A stretch of DNA of 64,000 nt from Molossus alvarezi (GCA_037176705.1 CM073886.1:23731501-23795500); one strand, 5' to 3'; positions 34,973 through 46,259 are shown, counted from the first letter of the stretch. Program-made: numbers and translations. The notes: generated from the letters alone by a model not told the origin.

Positions 34973-35079
34973 TTTTACCCAACCTTTGGAATGTCGATGG
35001 AGAAGTGACAGTCGCCGAACCGAAGCCGGGAGAAGTTGCCGAGGAACTGGCGAGCTCCTATGAAAGGAAGCTCATCGAG
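34973..35079 (+). CDS. SNX29: Internal coding exon, probably SNX29 (sorting nexin 29)
   Basis: A single 107-bp exon. The acceptor is a pyrimidine-rich run ending in CTAAAG and the donor is GAG|GTAAGA, a close match to consensus. Two bases complete a codon begun in the previous exon and 35 full codons follow, so the exon enters in phase 1 and leaves in phase 0; skipping it would shift the frame. The translation runs LPNLWNVDGEVTVAEPKPGE and ends ASSYERKLIE. It is acidic and charged, as in a coiled coil. I recognise this from memory as the SNX29 segment shortly before the C-terminal PX (phosphoinositide-binding) domain. SNX29 is a RUN-plus-PX sorting nexin thought to act at endosomal membranes. 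No neighbouring exon lies within about 35 kb upstream or 29 kb downstream, which suits SNX29's very large introns. The exon is certain in structure; the gene name rests on recall and was not searched. Confidence 0.72.
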
Positions 35080-35088
35080 GTAAGACTG
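35080..35088 (+). promoter_or_regulatory. 5' splice site (donor) GTAAGACTG
   Basis: GAG|GTAAGA is a near-consensus U1 donor at the end of the exon. The frame stays open for about 24 more codons into the intron, but that extension is not recognisable protein. Confidence 0.75.
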
Positions 35089-35149
35089 GACGGGTCTGCG
35101 CCTTCCCTGCTGATGTGGCTGCTTCGGGACGTAGGCCCGCCTGTTAAAT

Positions 35150-35735
35150 AGCTGTTAGCACAACAACCAAAGCAGTGCTCTTGATAAAGAAAGGTGAGAG
35201 CTGGTTCTTTGAAACATATTATTTCATTGAAATTTTGGCCAGGAAATGAGAGAGAAAACAAATATGTAATGTTAAAAATAAGAAAACGTGTCTACCCTTG
35301 GATTTGGAGATTAGAAACAGGAGAGAACATCACACACAACTTCGGGCTGATCCATGTGAAACTCTGGATAGATGGACTGTTGTCCAGGATGACGTCTGTC
35401 ATCAGATTAATGGAAGAGGAGGCAGAGTGCCTGAAGGGTGCCCAAAGCAGGTGGAAGAAAGTCGTGAAAGTGATTGAAGAACCGGTTCCCTGGAAGGAGG
35501 CAAGGCTGGATGGTTTTATGGTGATTTCTAAGAGAGCCTTCAAGCCAACACAAAAGCCCCTTGCTATTTATATTTCCTTAAAGCATTATCTGTAGCTACA
35601 CCTGTTCTACATCTATATCTGTTCATGTAGCTATATCTGTTCATGTATCTGTATCTCTGTATTTTGGCTCAAATGCATTTCATTTTGATATAAAAAAACC
35701 TGACAAAGATAGTATAAGAAATAATACCGTAGACT
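35150..35735. other. Unassigned AT-rich DNA just downstream of the exon
   Basis: An open + frame at 35194-35595 lacks a recognisable protein and starts within the intron. Words such as AATGAGAGAGAAAACAAATA and GTTCATGTAGCTATATCTGT hint at old repeat. The latter is a short tandem motif at 35600-35660. Confidence 0.35.
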
Positions 35736-35739
35736 TGTC

Positions 35740-36130
35740 TTATTTGTGTATAGATACATCAAAATTCTAGAAAGATACTACCCAATCAAGTTCAGTCACA
35801 CATTAAAGGAATAATCCACATAAAAGTAGGATTTATGTAGGATTCCAAGGTTAGTTTAATGTTAGGACATTCATCGAGTCAGCTCATTGATAGATCGAAG
35901 GAGAAAAGCCAGATATTGATCTTGATAAGTACAAAAAAGTCATTTGATAACCCTGATCATTAATATCTGATGAAAATATTCTTTATAAATGAAGAATAAA
36001 GGTACTTCTTTGATACGATACAATTTAAAAAAAATCAGAAACCATTAACTATCGTCATACACAATGGGAAAGCTGAGAGGCAAGTTTCTGACTAAGCAAC
36101 TAGTATACAAAATATACATAAGTGTGTGTA
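35740..36130 (+). mobile_element. L1 ORF2 fragment (reverse-transcriptase N-terminal region)
   Basis: The + strand carries TTCAGTCACACATTAAAGGA, GTTAGTTTAATGTTAGGACA and GTCATTTGATAACCCTGATC. Translated, segments such as SKEKSQILILIS and KKSFDNPDH parallel L1 ORF2's '..[21 protein letters not shown]..' motif. Frameshifts and stops make it a fossil. Confidence 0.75.
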
Positions 36131-36738
36131 TGGTGCGGTGGTCACATGGTGTGTTTATTGCAAGTCACGTATGTTGCATGTGCACGCACATCTAAGCATA
36201 CAGCGTGCTTTCCACTTATTGTCAGATCTGCCCGCATTGTTGCTCGTTAGCTGCCAGAGTTAAGTACTGAACTCACGTCAGGGGGAGCAGTGGCTGGGTG
36301 TAGAGATTTCTTGTGACAGCCCTGATTTCCTTTCTTGTGCTCCTGTGGTTCTCTAAGCCCGGGAGCAGCAGAGTGGATGACGTTGTCAACGGCTGAGATG
36401 TTCCTCCAGTGGAATTGACTACCCCAGATTGATTTTTCTTCCTTTGTTTTGGTTGCAAAGTGAGGGCCTGTTGGTGATCTCTCATCTGTGAATATTAACA
36501 GCATTTCATTGCAGCAAGTCTTTCACTGAACCCTGTACGTTAGCATTAATCGAGCTCTCTACAATGTTTTTTCTGGTGCTTGTCTTGTTTTATTAATGGG
36601 TTGGCTTTGACCGAGACAGAGTTGTAAACAGGTGTTGGAGTGGACTAATGAAAGAATGTGGGGGAAAGGTTGATGTACTTCTCTTTCCATTTCAAAAGGG
36701 CAAAGGAAGAAGAAACATTTCAATTTAAATAACATGAC
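36131..36738. other. Unassigned, possibly unique intronic DNA
   Basis: A minus-strand open frame at 36504-36247 shows no recognisable protein. No repeat identified. Confidence 0.35.
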
Positions 36739-39391
36739 TACACACGGCCCTCATTTATCGCCGTTAATCAGTTCCAGACTCTACTGCCATAAATGAATTT
36801 CCGAGAAGTAGGATTCTTTATTTATAAATTGAATATTTTCTCAGTTAGAGCATAGAAAACCTGCTTACGACCTTCTAAATACGTTTTTTAACATTATTAG
36901 AGCCCTCTAGACATGAAATAACACCCTTTGGTCACCATTACACTCATATTACCCAATACATTAGACAAAATAAGAGAAAATAAGACATGTTAGACATTAC
37001 AGATATCATATTATTATTATTGCACATTTAGTTACACATACACAATTCTTACAACCACTAAAACCTATGAAAATAGTGCAACTTGTTCGATGATGAAGCG
37101 ATGAAGGTGAGAGATGTACTGCACAGCAAAGAAGAGCAAGGTTACTGCTCCTCTGCAGGCACGACCTCAGTAGGAGAGTCTTCAGGTGGTGCAGTATCTT
37201 CAGCAGGTGCATCGTCGTTGTCTTCCACTGAAGAAGCACTAGGAGTAGGCAGTGGGTGTCTGGGTGCACGGCTGAAGAACATCGTGATAGGCAGTTGCTG
37301 GTGCTGTCTTTTCATATGTGTGAGGAGGCTTTTGTAGGGTTCTGTCACTCCATCAAGTGCATCCGGAACCACAACGCATGCATCATTTGTGGGTCCCATT
37401 CGCCAATCATGTCCTGTACCACCTTAATAGTTCTCACAACTTGCGAGAGACGCTCAAGTGTGAGGCCAGCTTCCTCATCCTGACCCCCAGGAACCTCTGG
37501 CTGCTCTTCCTCCTCCTCACTCGCAGACTTAGTCGTCTCCACCAGGCCCTCGTCAGTTAAGGGATCCAAAGGTGTCTCCAGCAGCTCATCCACATCATCG
37601 CGGGTCATATCCGCGAAACCTTCTCCTCCCAGCATCCGGGCTAGCCTGACTGCCTTATCCATTGCGGAGTTGGCTTATATCCTCTGGGGTGAATCCTCTG
37701 CAGTCGTGGACAATTTCAGGCCTCAGCATCTTCCAGCTGGACTTCACGGTCCTCTGTCTTTATGTCCTTCAATGCAGCCTGGATGTTCTTCAGACAGGTC
37801 ACGATGGTATACTGCCACCAGTACTCCTTCAGCAAGAAGTTCTCCTCACGGTCCATGCCTTGGACGAGGTGCTGCAGGGTGTTTCGTGTGTAGAGGGCAT
37901 TGAACACATGAATAACCTGGATCAGCAAAGTGGTGTTGGGAGGAAGGAACTCGATCTGCACACCGTCCTAGGATAGGTCTTGCGCATGACCTCCAGCATT
38001 GTCCAGGAGGAGAAGGACATTAAACTCGAGTCCCTTCTCCGTGAGATACAGCTGACTTGGGGGAGGAAGCACTCATGGAACCAGTCCGATGACAGCTGCT
38101 TCGTGATCCAGCCCTTGTCGTCGTGCATCCAATGCACTGGCAGCAGGTTCTTGTTCTTATTCTTCAGGTCCCTTGGGTTCTTAGCCTTGTAGATAAGGGC
38201 AGCTTGAGCAAAAATCCCTCAGCATTTCCACACATAACGATAGTCACACGATTCTTACACACCTTGAAGCCACGAACCTTGGCCTCATCCTTGAAAATGA
38301 ATGCCCAGCAAGGCATTATTTTCCAGAACAGTCCTGTTTCGTCCATACTGAACACCTGTTCTGGATGATCCTCACCCTCCTCAAGGATCTTCTGGAACGT
38401 GTTGTTCATGTAGTTTTCTGCTGTAGGCTGGTCAGCAGAGGCAGCTTCTCCATAGAGAACGACACTCTTCAGATGATACCTCTTCTGGAACTTCTCGAAC
38501 CAACCCTTGCTCGCCCTGAAATCCATGGACGTTGCAGAAAAGGGTCCTGGCTGAAGTTCGTCCGCCATAAAGCACCGATAGAGCTGCCTGCCTTCTCCCG
38601 GACGACCAGCAAATCCAACGGAATGTTTTTCTTGCGGCTGTCGCTGATCCAAAGGGCTAGGGCAGACTCCGTTTTCACTATGAACTTATTATGATTTGTC
38701 ACGACGCACTTTGCTTCCTTGTTGAAAGAGACAGCAGCTGTTGCACGGATGTTCTTTTCATCTTTACAGATGGAGCAAACGGTAGACTCATTCAAGTTGT
38801 AATGGCGGGCAACCTCCATGATTTTCTTGCCATCTTTGATCATAGCCAAGAGTTTCACCTTCTCCTGGATGGTAAACATCTTCCTCTGGCGCTTAGTTTC
38901 ATCGTCAGAAGGCTTAGAAAAAGCACGTTTAGGAGCCATCGTGGGGCTTAGATAAAAGTTCTCAGAAATCACAAACACTTACAAGAGCAAAGATGCTTCT
39001 GATGCGTAGCAATGTAGAAGCATGTATGAGAGAAACAAACTTGCGTGAGGCAGTGGCCAGGATAGGAAGAGGCTAGGATAGCCAATCAGTGAACAACACA
39101 CTCTGATTGGCTTGGTTTCACCTGATTTTTTGGAAAGAAGTTATTGCCCACACACAAGGAGTGGTCGAGCGGTTGTACCTGGCATTGAAGGATTTGCGGG
39201 GGTGCTCGAATACAGTCCTTACGTACAGTAATCTTAATTGTAATACAGGGGTGTATAATTGACTCAGACAATCGAGTGCACTTTGTATCATTTTCACTGT
39301 CTCGATCAACTTTTTAATGAATATATTTGAAAAAACAGTGATAGAGTGAAGCTGCGAAAGTCAAAGCGTGAAGTGGCGAGGGCCAACTGTA
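36739..39391 (-). mobile_element. Tigger (pogo/Tc1-mariner) DNA transposon, full length, inactive
   Basis: A 2649-bp element flanked by TA at 36739-36740 and 39390-39391. Left end CACACGGCCCTCATTTATCG and right end (reverse complement) CAGTTGGCCCTCGCCACTTC are Tigger-type inverted repeats. The transposase reads on the minus strand. The length fits autonomous Tigger elements (about 2.4-2.7 kb). Both ends survive, so the whole copy is present though mutated. Confidence 0.93.
37142..38939 (-). pseudogene. Tigger transposase (CENP-B/JERKY-like DDE family), frameshifted
   Basis: Starts at MAPKRAFSKPSDDETKR (ATG at 38939). An N-terminal CENP-B-type helix-turn-helix follows (FTIQEKVKLLAMIKDG, VARHYNLNESTVCSI), then WISDSRKKNIPLD of the second DNA-binding domain, SKGWFEKFQKRYHLK and GEAASAD. 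The DDE core shows VFSMDETGLFWK (first Asp) and, in another frame, LLLLDNAGGH (second Asp). At 37921-37915 LIQ joins VIHVFNALYTRNTLQ, so the usual segment carrying the third Asp is missing. An acidic tail (EEEEEQPEVPGG) ends the protein. At least five frame changes cut it. The family moves by cut-and-paste at TA sites; domesticated relatives include the TIGD genes and CENPB. This copy cannot encode an active protein. Confidence 0.92.
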
Positions 39392-39759
39392 TTTGAAGTA
39401 CAGTAATAGTTGAATTACTCTTTTGGGATTCACCCCAATAAAACGGGAGTTCCTGAACACTCTTTTCCTAGACGTCTCTCAGAGCATCAACCGCCTCGCG
39501 AACCTGCACACACACACACTACATGCTGCGTATTCAGGCACAGTGGCCTGGAATCCAGCATCCAGACTGCTCAGAACCCAGAGCATCAGGGCCAAGGACC
39601 GGAGGTAGAAAGAGTGTTCCTGACATCCTATGGTGGTTAACTTTGGAAAACAAGAAGAGAAGGAGAATGCTGGCAGGTATACGTTAATCTGGCAGGAGAG
39701 AAGCATCAGTGTAAATACACTGATTGTGTAACAGCCACTGTCATATAGCAGCCAGCCGT
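39392..39759. other. Unassigned intronic DNA
   Basis: A short CA repeat at 39508-39519; otherwise nothing supported. Confidence 0.35.
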
Positions 39760-39965
39760 GGGTGCGCTTTTATTTCCAGGCACCATGTTCAGGCTTTTGC
39801 ATAGATGGACTTACGTAATCCTCAGCAGTGTCCTGTGAGGAAGATATGGTTCCCAGGTGGGGTTTTGAGACATTAACTTGCCCAAGATTTTCCAGTTGCT
39901 AAGAAGCAGAGCTGGGTTCAAATCAGCCAGGCCGTCCAGCACCAGAGTCCAAGCTCATACTCCTC
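39760..39965 (-). mobile_element. MIR SINE, antisense
   Basis: CTTACGTAATCCTCAGCAGT, CTGTGAGGAAGATATGGTTC, CATTAACTTGCCCAAGATTT and AGCAGAGCTGGGTTCAAATC are antisense MIR landmarks. Confidence 0.88.
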
Positions 39966-40037
39966 CGCTCTGGAAGGACAAGCGCATCGAGGAAACAACC
40001 GGTGAACTTGACTGAAGGGAAGACTAAGCATGTTTAA

Positions 40038-40311
40038 AAGAATGAATGGCAGGCCCTGGCCGGTTTGCTCAGTGGTTAGAGCGTCGGCCCGCAGACCAGA
40101 GAGTCCGAGGCTCGGTTCCCGCTTAGGGCATGTACCTCGGTTGCAGTTTGTCCTGGTCCCTGGTGGGGTCCTGTGGTGGCAACCAGTTGATGTATCTCTC
40201 TCACTTCGATGTTTGTCTCTCTCTTCCCCCCTCTCTCCCTCCTGCTCTTTCTGAAGATAAATGCAAAAATGTCCTTGGGTGAGGATAAAAAAAAAAAAAG
40301 AACGAATGGCA
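40038..40311 (+). mobile_element. Ves SINE, long form, plus strand
   Basis: Body about 40052-40297. AAGAATGAATGGCA at 40038-40051 and AAGAACGAATGGCA at 40298-40311 form a 14-bp target duplication with one mismatch. Head, CT-rich body, GTCCTTGGGTGAGGAT hairpin and a pure A tail are all present. Confidence 0.95.
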
Positions 40312-41060
40312 AGAGCCGAGCCGAGGATGAAAGCCAGCCGTAGATAACAGAAGTGTGCCACAACAGTTTGAGAGAGTGCTGGGAGGGGCCCCTCCCATCC
40401 CCTTAGTTACCGAAGAAGAGATGAATGTTTCTTCTGTGGTTGGAATTACCTGCTTCTGAAGCAAATTGTAATAGAACGCCAGGCTGGGAGTTCCTTGAGG
40501 GGATTGGGAACATTATCTTTTTAATTGTGTATTCATTGCCTTATACAACTCCAACTAATGGTAGCAGCTCCATAAATGTTGAATGGAATGACAGTCTGCT
40601 GAATGGGTTCAGCTGTTCAGAGTAATGTTTAGAGAGTGATACATGAGACTCCAGAACAGATTGAAAGTGAGTTGCACCAAGGACCCGCCATAGCTCAGAG
40701 TGTCCTGGTAGGGAGGGTTCAATATCTAATAAGAAGAAACATGGGTTCTTTAGAAGAGCCAAACTTTTTTCTGGCTCTCAGTTTTAAGGGGAAGTTTAGT
40801 GTAGAGAGCCTGGAGAGGGTGTTGAGTAACAGATGGATGCCACCGACTCACTGAGGACATGTTTATGTAATGCCTGCTAAGTACCCAGCCTGTGGCTTCC
40901 TTTCTCTGCCTGCAGTGGCCTCCCCGAGTAGTAGAGGTGATGATCTGGGAGATGCTACCACAAAAAATGCAAGGTCGTAGCAGACATGTTCCTCAAATGG
41001 CCTTTAGTAGATCGAGTTCTTCCTTTGACTATAAAGGCATTGATGTTTCACCTATGAATA
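40312..41060. other. Unassigned intronic DNA
   Basis: Includes a possible L2/MIR 3' piece at 40430-40590 (TTGAGGGGATTGGGAAC, TAAATGTTGAATGGAATGA). No exon supported. Confidence 0.4.
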
Positions 41061-41336
41061 GCATTTGCTCTTTAAAAAAAAAAATTTATTTTAATCCTCA
41101 CCCGAGGATATTTTTTTTATTTACCTTATGATAGAGTGGGAGAGAGGAGGAGAGAGAGAAATATCGATGTGAGAGGGACACATCGATGGGTTGCTTCCCA
41201 TGGGACCCTGGCCAGGGCCGGGAACAAACCACAACCAAGGTATGTGCCCTTGGCCGGAATCGAACCCACGACCCATCGGTCCATGGGCCGACGCTCTAAC
41301 CACTGAGCCAAACCGGCCAAGGGCATTTGCTCTTTA
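41061..41336 (-). mobile_element. Ves SINE, long form, with 14-bp target duplication
   Basis: Body 41075-41322. Target duplication GCATTTGCTCTTTA at 41061-41074 and 41323-41336, perfect. Hairpin ATCCTCACCCGAGGAT, GGAATCGAACCCACGACCCA and AACCACTGAGCCAAACCGGC present. Confidence 0.95.
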
Positions 41337-43476
41337 TTACCCCAGGGTTGGTCTTAGGGCACAGAGATGCACAAGGCACCATGCCTGTCTTCAGCGAGCT
41401 CCCAGCTCCCAGCAGGTTAAGGAGACGTGTCTGTTGTGGTCAGGAAGCAGGGGTGAAGTGTGCACATGGACCCCGCGTTGTGGGGTCCTAGGGCCACTCC
41501 TTAACTGCACTTCTGCAGAGCTTGTGCGCCTAGCTGGAGCTTCCAGAATGTTCCTCCCTTTTCCTTTGGGATTGCTAGGAATGACACTTGGAATTTGTTT
41601 TGTAAACTTCCTATCCCTCCTGACGCTCTAGACATCAGAGGAAATGGATTTGTTCTTACCGCCGGTGTGGAAGATAAAAGTTATTGGACACTCCAGGATG
41701 GGTCTATTATAAGATTTTCCTTACCTCCTTTAAGTACAGTTCCTTTGGGTTAGACTTGCCTCCAGATCTTTTTGTTCTTTTCCAGCAGTAGCCATCAAGA
41801 CACATGTAAAATGTTGGTGGCATTTGGACTGCCATCCTGCATCTCTTTGCCACCGCATTCTGCAGCCGGGTAGCTTAGAGGGCACACGATGTCCTGCGTC
41901 AGACAGGCTAAATTCAGGGTCGTTCCTTACTGTCACGTGTCCCTGGGCAGACCGCGCTAAGCCTCAGCGTTTACGTTGGTAATATGTAGCCAAGGGTACA
42001 ACCAGTAGGGTGGCTCTGGGAATTAAATATAGGGAATCTGGCTCCGTGCCTGTAGTGGACAGGAGGTATCTCCCTGTCTCCCTGTGCTTTCCCTTGGAGT
42101 GATGACCTCTCCACCACTGCTTGCTGTCTTGCTGTCTTGCTGGAGGAGTAAGTCTTAGTCCACTGCCCTCCTTTGGCCCAGGGGTGGGTGTGGGACCTGA
42201 GCCAGGGCAACTGAGGCTCTAACTCCTGACTTACACAAGAACAGCAGAATTGCTTGGGAGGCCCCTGGTGCCCAGCCAGTTGTTCTGAGTTAAACTTGTC
42301 AGAGCTGTTCTGGTTACAGTCCCATCTCTGAGCCAGATTCCCCTGCTTTCCTGCCTGGTTGCAGAAATTCTTTCTAGCATAGGACAGAACCTGTCTCTGT
42401 TATGTACTCCCCAGACCCCTAGCTCACGTGCAGCTTCGTGTACGTGAGTGACCGGTAGCTGTTATCTTCCTCCGTCTGCTTACCAGGGCTCCTTTGTCCT
42501 GCCTTCCCCATGCGGGCCCAGCCGCACTTTGGCCCTGCTGCCTGCTCGCCGCTGGGCCGGTGCGTCAGCACTGCTGGTCCGCCCTCTGCACACAGCTCTG
42601 GACTTCCTGCCAGTTGGCAGGGCTCCGCTAGTCGTTGATTGATTGTTCGTATTTTAGAATAGTTATCATTTACCCTCTGAGTGTATTTAGTGCCTGAATT
42701 TTTGCTCATGGGTGACATAAATGGTATATTAGCAACATTAATTTTCATTATGATGGCAGAGTTACTATTAATGGAAAAGTAAGCTTAAGCATCAAGCTGG
42801 TAAAAAGTACATTCATAATCATGCGCTGTAGATAAGTGGATGTGATCATCATCTTAATAAAATGTAGAAGTTCTTGAAGCAGCCGGGACCTTGGGAGCAG
42901 TTATACCACCAGCACTTGCTTCATAATTGGCACCAGTGGGTTCCCACGCTCGCGATGTATCTGAGAGTCATTTTCATACAAAACCACGATGGGTTTTTAA
43001 ATAAAATACCGGCTTCAGGATGAAGAACTCTGAGTGGAGATCGAATTGAACTGATACTCAAAAGAGTGAGGTAAGTTTGTTTTTATTATTTTTTAAGTCA
43101 CATAACGCTGAGTGACCTCAGCTCACGCAAGGGGAGAACTGTCCTCCCACCCAGCACGCAGCGCGGCGGCTCTTGTTGCGAGTGAGTGAGAGCTGGGACG
43201 GAGCTCTCCTAGACAGCCGGCTGGAACACGCACCGGAGCATGGGCGACTCGAAGGCTAGGCCTCGGGGGAGTTCATAAAATCTTTTTATCATGGAAAAGT
43301 TGAAAATGTGGGAAAATGGAAGGGCACAGCGAGCCTCCGTGGGCTGTCACCCGGCACCAGCAGTCGTGCCTGTGGGTGTCTTCTCACTGTGTCCTGCTGC
43401 TACGCCTGTCGTGCTGTTTGGAGCACATCCGGGATTTCACAGTGTTGCATTCCTGAGTGTTGCAGGGTATATCTTT
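41337..43476. other. Unassigned intronic DNA, partly AT-rich and probably unique
   Basis: 41860-42060 contains possible diverged antisense MIR/L2 pieces. 42640-43075 is AT-rich, lacks repeat signatures and is a candidate for a conserved non-coding element. 43085-43265 is CpG-containing and GC-rich. No exon supported. Confidence 0.35.
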
Positions 43477-43618
43477 AAAAGATAAAGCCTCTTGCCCTGG
43501 CCAGTTTGGCTCAGCGGCTGGAGCGTCGGCCTGTGGACCAGAGAGTCCCAGGTTCGGTTCCCGCAAGGGGTACGTACCAAAAAAAATAATAAAAAAAAGA
43601 AAGAAGATAAGGGCTCTT
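43477..43618 (+). mobile_element. Ves SINE reduced to its tRNA-like head plus A-rich tail
   Basis: Body 43494-43601. GCCCTGGCCAGTTTGGCTCA and GGTTCGGTTCCCGC cover A and B boxes, then after GGGGTACGTACC it goes straight to an A-rich tail. AAAAGATAAAGCCTCTT (43477-43493) and AGAAGATAAGGGCTCTT (43602-43618) look like a 17-bp target duplication with a few differences, so it may have inserted in this short form. Confidence 0.85.
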
Positions 43619-44305
43619 AAAAAACAAAACAGAAAACCACCCCACAACATCATTAAAAAGCCTTATGAAGGAGGCCCATGGTAGTTGCCGTGAATCTCAA
43701 ATGAAATGGCAAAAAGAGGGACACCTTTTAACAGAGCGTCTTTCCGGGGCCCTTGCTCACTGCTCCCCTTCCTCAGTTGCCCTAGGAGGGAGCCTCAGCA
43801 CCCAATTCGTGCACGACGACCCCGCCCAGGTCTTTTTTCCTCTCGGTTCTGCTCTTCCCAGGGCTTTCGACATTGATTCCAGTTCATAGCAACCATAGCC
43901 ATGGCACCAGCTCTGCTACACTGGCCCTTGGGGATTTGGGAGTTTGCCAAAGGAGGTGTGGCCACAGCTTGCAGGCTTCCAGCCACGCGCTGGGTCCCAG
44001 GCCTCCTGGGCCCCTCATTCAGGCACGCGCTGGTCCCTAGCCACGGGCTCTGAGGCAGAAGGGCAGGCCGTCTCCCACCGGGGTCCTCCTCAGTATCTTT
44101 TAAAGATTAATATTTTGCCTACTTCAAATATATGTGAGCAAGACAGACGAATGTGATGAGCCCTCAGGTCCCCTCCCCCAGCCACTCTCAGCTCAGGGCC
44201 AGTCTTGCTTCCTCCAGACTGCCTCCTGCTGTCCCAGCTCCTTACAGTACCTTCAAAACATCGATTTCATCTCAAAGCACTTAAAATATAGATCTCATAA
44301 AATAT
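43619..44305. other. Unassigned intronic DNA
   Basis: No repeat or exon supported. 44080-44160 resembles the flank of an old LINE (TTTTAAAGATTAATATTTTG). Confidence 0.35.
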
Positions 44306-44561
44306 AAGAACACCCTTTTCTTTGTTTTTACTTTTTATCCTCACCTGAGGACATTTTTGCATTTATCTTCAGAAAGAGCGGGAGGGAGAGAGGGGGAAAG
44401 AGAGAGGAAGAAAGAGACAGAAACATCGACTGGTCACTACCCACATGACCCCAACTGGGGCCGGGGACAAACTGCAACCGAGGTATATGCCCTTAGTGGG
44501 AACCGAACTCTCTGGTCCGCGGGCCGACACTCTAACTGGCCAGGGCAAGAACCCCCTTTTC
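44306..44561 (-). mobile_element. Ves SINE, long form, internally deleted head
   Basis: Body 44321-44546. AAGAACACCCTTTTC (44306) and AAGAACCCCCTTTTC (44547) are a 15-bp target duplication with one mismatch. Hairpin ATCCTCACCTGAGGAC. The head lacks part of the A-box region: CTCTAACTGGCCAGGG has lost the usual CGCTGAGCCAAA words. Confidence 0.93.
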
Positions 44562-44929
44562 TAAAGAGAAAAAGCCCTATAATATCATTATTATACCTAA
44601 AAATTAGCAATAATTCCTTAGTATCATCAAATATCTGTTGAGTGTTCAAATTTCCACTCCAAACAAATGTTTGTAAATGGAGTCTGTCCACAGGTGGTGA
44701 TTGGTTGATGGGCCTCTTACGTCTCTCTGAATCTGCAGGTTCTCCCATCTGTATCTTCCTCCCCTCCCTTTCTTCACTATAATTTATGAGTTGAAGAAAC
44801 TGGGTTGTTGATCCTGGATCCCCCATTGTGTTTTGAGGGTCTGTTATGTGGTTCGTTCTCTGTGACCTGTTAGGCTTTTGGGGATGTTTATTTAAAGAAA
44901 AGCATCTATCAGACATTCATGATGATGGG

Positions 44930-45110
44930 GGTAATGGCAGTTAGCATAAGTTGAGGGCTTATTCTATTTCTAGGTCCCGTGCTAATTGTGTTACATGGGA
45001 TTGTCTCATTTAACATCTGCTGCATCCTTTCCGGTGATAAGTTACCTGCCCAAGGTCCCAGGGCTTGGGTGTGTGGAACTAGGGTGACCTGGCTGGCTGA
45101 CTCCGGGGTT
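44930..45110 (-). mobile_element. MIR SINE, antisense
   Basis: GGCAGTTAGCATAAGTTGAG, GGTCCCGTGCTAATTGTGTT, TCTCATTTAACATCTGC and AAGTTACCTGCCCAAGGTCC are antisense MIR landmarks. Confidence 0.82.
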
Positions 45111-46255
45111 CACCCACTTTCCCTTATGCTGCTTCGTGCTGGCTGGAGACAGGAATCAGGCCTTCCTGGCTGGCTGGCCTTAACTCTGAACCCTGGAGGA
45201 ACCAGGGCGAGGAAAGCAGTGGCAAGCACCCCAGCTATGCGCTCGTCAAACCCAAGGGAATTACCGCAGAGACAAGGAAGGATAATCGAAGTGAATTCCA
45301 GCGGACAGACACAGCACCTGCTGGAAGCCTTGGTGATTGATGTAAACGGACCTGAGGGCTTGCTCAGATGGCAGGCCTGTTCCGACGTCCCTTGTGCCCA
45401 TTAGTGCCCCCAGTCTGCTCCTGTGCACTGAGGTGACCCATTCAGGGCAGCAGAGAAGAAGGTCCCACCCTTGGCAGTGCCCCGTTGTCGCCGGGCAGGT
45501 CTTTCCTCTGTCCCCGTGGCCTTCCCTGGCCCACCGCCGGGCAGGGCGTGTTCAGCTGCAGGTGGCCGCGTGCTCCTGTGAGGGCGTGCCCACGCTCCTG
45601 CACTCGTTAGTGTACGCTCCTGCACTCGTTAGTGTGCGTCCCTGCCTGTCTTCTGATTTTCTTGTAAACTCTGGGCATCCTTTTCTCCAGTTCGTGGGGG
45701 GGTTGCCACCCTCCGTTGGTGACGCTGCCACACACCCCACTGTTTGCTCAGTGTCACCAAGACGTGTGTTCTGCTTCTGGTCCTGTTAAAGCCTCGTTCC
45801 AGCTGTGTGGGAGCCTGGAGTGCTTGCGGATGAGCAGATGAGCTGCCCTGGAGAGAGGCTGGCCCTCCTTTTTGGGCGATAGATAAAAATAGTTGTAATT
45901 ACGGTGGCTGGTTTTCAGCTTCTCAGACTCTCACTATTTTGGGCCTGTCTTATGTTTGCTTTTCTCCTAAAGGCAGGAAGTGGCTTCTTGCAGCTCCTCT
46001 GGGCCACAGAAGGAGTTGTCTGGTCTCAGTGGCAGGGGGTACAGGACTCTGTCCTCTGGGGATTGGGCTCAGTGTTCGGAATGCGGCAGGTGAAGGGCCA
46101 GGGCTGTCCCGTGTGCTGAACGAGCCTACCCCACCAGTGACATCAGGGAGCTGGCTCTAGACATGCGGGTCTGGGGGCATGTTGATGAGCCTGGGAGGAG
46201 AGGGGACGGTGTTGAGTCTCATGCACATGGATGGGATGATGAAAAACTACTTTAG
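45111..46255. other. Unassigned GC-rich intronic DNA
   Basis: A direct repeat of GCTCCTGCACTCGTTAGTGT occurs twice at 45593-45630. No other supported feature. Confidence 0.4.
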
Positions 46256-46259
46256 GCCC

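Noticed and set aside
35194..35595. 133-codon open frame directly after the exon
   Set aside because: Starts inside the intron beyond a strong donor, contains no recognisable domain, and no acceptor/donor pair defines it.
37142..38939. A possible domesticated TIGD-type host gene
   Set aside because: Several frameshifts, a missing catalytic segment, and both terminal inverted repeats with TA flanks show an ordinary dead transposon copy.
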